Notes under the pieces: model-generated
The model's database searches: none
Told to the model about the DNA's origin: nothing
Seen by the model: the letters and a program-made list of their open reading frames with translations, nothing else
Translations under genes and position numbers: made by a program
DNA from: Yponomeuta sedellus
Lineage: Eukaryota > Arthropoda > Insecta > Lepidoptera > Yponomeutidae
Direction of reading: 5' to 3'
Assembly (NCBI GenBank): GCA_934045075.1
Contig: OW203732.1
Location: forward strand, 13,866,201-13,930,200
DNA length: 64,000 nt
Part shown: positions 60,420 to 64,000 of the stretch, one piece after another
How the letters are laid out: each line of letters begins with the position of its first letter
Position numbering within the stretch: the first letter of the stretch is position 1

Positions 60420-62100
60420 TGATAATTTTATTAGCATTACAAGTATAATAACCGGATAGGGCATTTTATGCAGATTGTAGTGATATATAACACTTATTGA
60501 ACAATTACGTAGTACTTTCTCTAATTTGAGAAATGCGGAACTGTGTTCACAAAAAAGATGCAAAAAAATGGCGGTGCGAAATGACCCTGCACTATGCGGT
60601 ACCTTTGAACTTTCTTTTTTCCGAGCGCGCGGGGCGCTAGAAGGGAAATAAGTAAGAAAGTACTCAAGTAACGTTATGTCATGTTCTTCTCTGGGAAATT
60701 CAAAGAGACAGCACTACAGTTAAGTATTTACTGGCCATAAATCAGCAACTAACATTCTGTTCGAGGTTGAAGCGGATATACATTACGCCGATTTGTTTTT
60801 AATCAAGCCGTGTCATTATAGAGTCTCTTCAGAAGACAAACATAAAAACAACCCGAAAACTCGCAACCACGATGAAGCAAACATAATTTGCAAGGATATC
60901 AATGGCTAGACACCGTGACTGAAATCCTCAACAGCTCATTAGTCCTAAAACAACACTAAGTTGCGACTGTTTAAACAGGGGCCACTCCAAATCAGTGGAA
61001 ATTCGCGTCCCACGCTATTAAATATTCGGAAAGTTGCCTCGGTTGCGGATAGCCCCTCTAAAATGAGAATAGAGGAAATCCGGGTACGTTTACACCCAAA
61101 AAGGAATGACGGTTACATTTTATGCCCCCTTTACTTGCCAACATCTTACCTTTTCATCCGAACGGTGAGGTTCTAGAGTGGTGTGCAGTCAATAGCATAT
61201 GAGGGGCTTAAAAGGATGTACAACAAGGTGTTTAACTCACTTTGTCTAAGTAGTGTCAAATTGAGAAAAAGCTTAATTTAGTTATAAAGTAATTAATGGC
61301 GTTTATATATTTTTTGGTATTTGCGACCTAAATGGAGTATTCGATGTTAAAAAAAAAACTATTGTAAAGTTACATTATTACGCTATAACTAAGATAAACA
61401 TTTAAACAAAATCCTGTTGACTTCCAAATTTTAGTTATATCTGCGTTTTTTAATACTTAAATTAATAAAAGATTGAGTCAATTTTGCCCCTACTTCATTT
61501 TTATTACTTTATTCTGTCATAGAATAAAATTGCACATTTCCACTTTTTATCTTTTTCTTAACTTTCACATGTTACGAAGATTTAAAAAAGTGGAAAGTGT
61601 TAAATTTGCTTTTACACCCCTCATATGTATAAAACTCCTCCCTAGGGGGAGTAAAAAACTCCCCCCTAAGGGTTTGTAAGGTATACGTGAGTTGTGAAGC
61701 ATGATTATGAGTTTCCACCTTACAAGCGCACGCTCAAATCTCACACATTTCATCGCATTTACGTTAAAAGGTGACATTGCGTCAAACCTTTCAAAGGTTG
61801 ATGTCTGTCGACTTGCATAAGTAAAAAGAGATCAGAAAGAAGACATTAATTTGACTTTGTAAAACTACATTAAAGACAAAAGAAAAGTTCTTATTCGAAG
61901 TAATTTAATTTGATATAAATTTTTCAAACATAATCTCAAGTAGCTTCGATGGATCCAGCCTTTGTATTTTCTAGGGGTTGCAGTGCTTTCTCACTGAAAG
62001 TAGAGAAAATAAATTTATTTCAATATTTTGCATTGAGAAGAAAGTTGGGCGCGCTCTCTATTAACTTTTACTCCGACACTCAATATCTTACTGATTTAAT
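60420..62100. other. No recognisable feature
   Basis: Lowest repeat density of the window; if 60368 is an exon this would be its first intron. A palindrome 'ctccctagggggag' lies at 61638-61651. Short open frames lack motifs. Confidence 0.4.
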
Positions 62101-62103
62101 TGA

Positions 62104-62306
62104 AAAGTTTTAATTACACACCCAAAGATAAAAAAAACTACAACACCAATTACTTTGGTATCTAATTAGGCACTAGATACTTTTTTCGGGAAAGAACAGA
62201 TAGAGCAAAGTTTTAATTACACACCCAAAGATAAAAAAAACTGCAACACCAACTTTGATATCTAATTAGGCACTAGATTCTTGTTTCGGGACACAACAGA
62301 TAGAGC
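62104..62306 (+). repeat. Tandem duplication, two units of about 100 bp
   Basis: Unit 1 62104-62206 (103 bp) and unit 2 62207-62306 (100 bp) share 'aaagttttaattacacaccc', 'atctaattaggcactagat' and 'acagatagagc'. They differ at roughly ten positions. Confidence 0.93.
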
Positions 62307-62475
62307 TCATTGAATTGTATTTTTATTATTTACTGTAAATGTTTTAATATTTTATTATTTCGGTTTTGAATATTTTATATTTTAAGAAGTTAAAAAAAGG
62401 AGAGATTAGATAATAAGTACTTATTTATTTATTTATTCCTTTGTTAGTTTTTCGTTCGTTTATTCATGTATCTTT

Positions 62476-62521
62476 TCATTCATTCATTCATTCATTCATT
62501 CATTCATTCATTCATTCATTA
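62476..62521 (+). repeat. (ATTC)n microsatellite
   Basis: About 11 'cattcatt' tetramer units. Confidence 0.95.
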
Positions 62522-62871
62522 ATTTTAAATTTCATCTTCTAGCGACTTAAAATATCTTCAAAAGTATTATAGGCCCTCAGGTAGTTTACACAATTATTTC
62601 CTAAATCAATCAAATTAGCGTTAGCGATCGCCTCTCAACCAAAGTAAATAAATAAAAATACAAATCGGTATCTTTAAGATTCTTCTCACGTATACAGTCA
62701 TTTAATTTTCGTTGAGATACTGCAACTAAACTCACACTTTCATTATGAAGCAGTTTACTATGGACACTATTTACCTTCAGTTCATAACAGTACACTAATG
62801 GCGTTCTGAACAAAAAATATCAGCTCTTCTTCTATAGCATTAGCAAGTAAGTAGCATATCCAAACGGATAA

Positions 62872-63022
62872 CTGTAGAGTACATGCCTTCTCTCAGAGAG
62901 AGAGAGTATGGAATTAATAACCACGCTTGGCCACCACGGATTGCCAAATTCAAGCGCTGTGGTAACTATGTTAACACCTCATTAACTCAGGTTTCCTCGC
63001 GATGTTTTTCTTCACGGTTATG
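62872..63022 (-). mobile_element. SINE-C, central part
   Basis: 'gccttctctcagagagagag', 'agtatggaattaataaccac', 'attgccaaattcaagcgctg' and 'cctcgcgatgtttttcttca'. Minus orientation. Confidence 0.78.
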
Positions 63023-64000
63023 GAGTAGTGTAACACAAAATAATGTAAGTATGCAACTTTTTTTTTCATGCTATATGTACTAAAATACTTAAAGCAATAA
63101 AATGTATAAAGGATACGATATTTCTTTCATGGTTAATTGGTCTCGAATAAGGTCAAATATTTTATTTGATTTTCTCTATTGCTCTTCTGTAGCACTCAGT
63201 AGGGGTCATTGCTCTTAGATACTTACAGATCCAGGCACCTACTGAGTGCAACCTATTGGTCCATAGAAAATCCTCTGTCGCAAGCAATCTTACGAATGTT
63301 TCTCCTGGAATCGGCTGGGCACTAAGAAGCAGTTGGACTCCCGATACATGATGTCACGTTTCTTATTGCAGGGCCACGCGAGACTCCACGCGTCGTTCTG
63401 GAAATAGCGCAAAAAAGTTAAAATTCTAGACAGAAGCAGTAGGAAAGGTGTGATAAATGTTCAGTATGACACGAAAGTAGTTTTTAGGGTTCCGCACCCT
63501 AATCGTGGCGAAAAAACCCTATTTTTAAGTTTACGTCGCCTTGTTAGTCGATCTGAACTGGAAGGGTCTGTGGTAAAATTATTTATATGTTGCAAACAAG
63601 AATACGTCACAAAATACAAACGTTCACAAAAAAAATCGTCATAAAGTGTCACAACAACACAACAAACACAGAACATAAAATTTAAAAAGGTGTAAAAAGA
63701 TCCAAAAGCTACGTAAAGGTCGTGAATTGTACCAGACATATTGGACTGCCTATTACAGTCAGTAAAATTTTTGTTATACTCGTACTATGTGTTGTCTTTG
63801 TGACCAATTACCCAACAACTAAAAAAATACAAGGTAATTCTCAATATCATTCTCAAAAAAAACAACATTAAATGATTAAATAAGTTTTTTTCGCTCTGTC
63901 GTAAAAACGGAATACAGTGTAAAGTGTAGTCCCTACAAAGTTTAACTGTAGCCTTGCATCTACGTACAGTCTATTTATTCTTACTTGTCCAATTTAGTTA
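63023..64000. other. No recognisable gene
   Basis: 'tagggttccgcaccctaatc' at 63486-63505 is a trace of the (GACA)-core repeat end. The open frames in this region show no motif. Confidence 0.4.

Overview
This is a gene-poor, AT-rich animal nuclear window packed with transposable elements. The element types point to an insect, most probably a moth or butterfly (Lepidoptera). They include RTE-type LINE tails ending in the 'tccagcagtggacta ... tagcctga' motif, SINE tails with the 'ccctgcagtgggac' motif, CR1/Jockey-type LINE tails with 'ttttagcaataaggccgcc', and a piggyBac relic, a PIF/Harbinger relic and a mariner relic. The order is an inference from repeat style; no host gene identifies it. There are no prokaryotic features, rRNA genes, intact tRNA genes or CRISPR arrays.

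Layout. 0.1-1.1 kb: a tandem multimer of a tRNA-containing SINE (called SINE-A here). 1.9-5.3 kb: a second SINE (SINE-B, apparently derived from 5S rRNA) and two decayed LINE C-termini. 6.6-7.6 kb: a possible small two-exon host gene on the minus strand with SINE-A in its intron. 10.9-12.1 kb: a frameshifted RTE reverse-transcriptase relic. 12.6-19.4 kb: more SINE-B, three tandem copies of a 185-bp repeat, a mariner deletion derivative with very long inverted repeats, and an R2-like endonuclease tail. 20.4-23.1 kb: fold-back structures and a (TACA)n array. 23.9-25.0 kb: a Harbinger relic carrying SINE-A. 25.7-26.8 kb: a LINE C-terminus and a tail-to-tail inverted pair of LINE 3' ends. 27.8-29.1 kb: a GC-rich poly(A)-tailed retroelement inside SINE-B. 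31.8-36.3 kb: several SINEs and a (AAAT)n array of about 340 bp. 37-43 kb: LINE and SINE fragments and a TIR element interrupted by SINE-A. 43.9-45.4 kb: three nested insertions (SINE-A, then an unnamed GC-rich element, then a piggyBac deletion derivative). 46-58.8 kb: more SINEs, a MITE with clear target-site duplication, and a local duplication. 59-64 kb: the lowest repeat density, with a possible transcription start region or first exon at about 59.8-60.4 kb and strong palindromes beside it.

The genes do not form a pathway. What the window records is the order of insertions and the activity of retroelement machinery. At least nine SINE-A insertions have recognisable target-site duplications of 8-15 bp. 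Many have the 5' part inverted relative to the 3' part, which is the expected trace of twin-primed target-primed reverse transcription. SINE-B matches the internal promoter region of 5S rRNA. The two host-gene candidates are low-confidence predictions from splice signals and open frames only.
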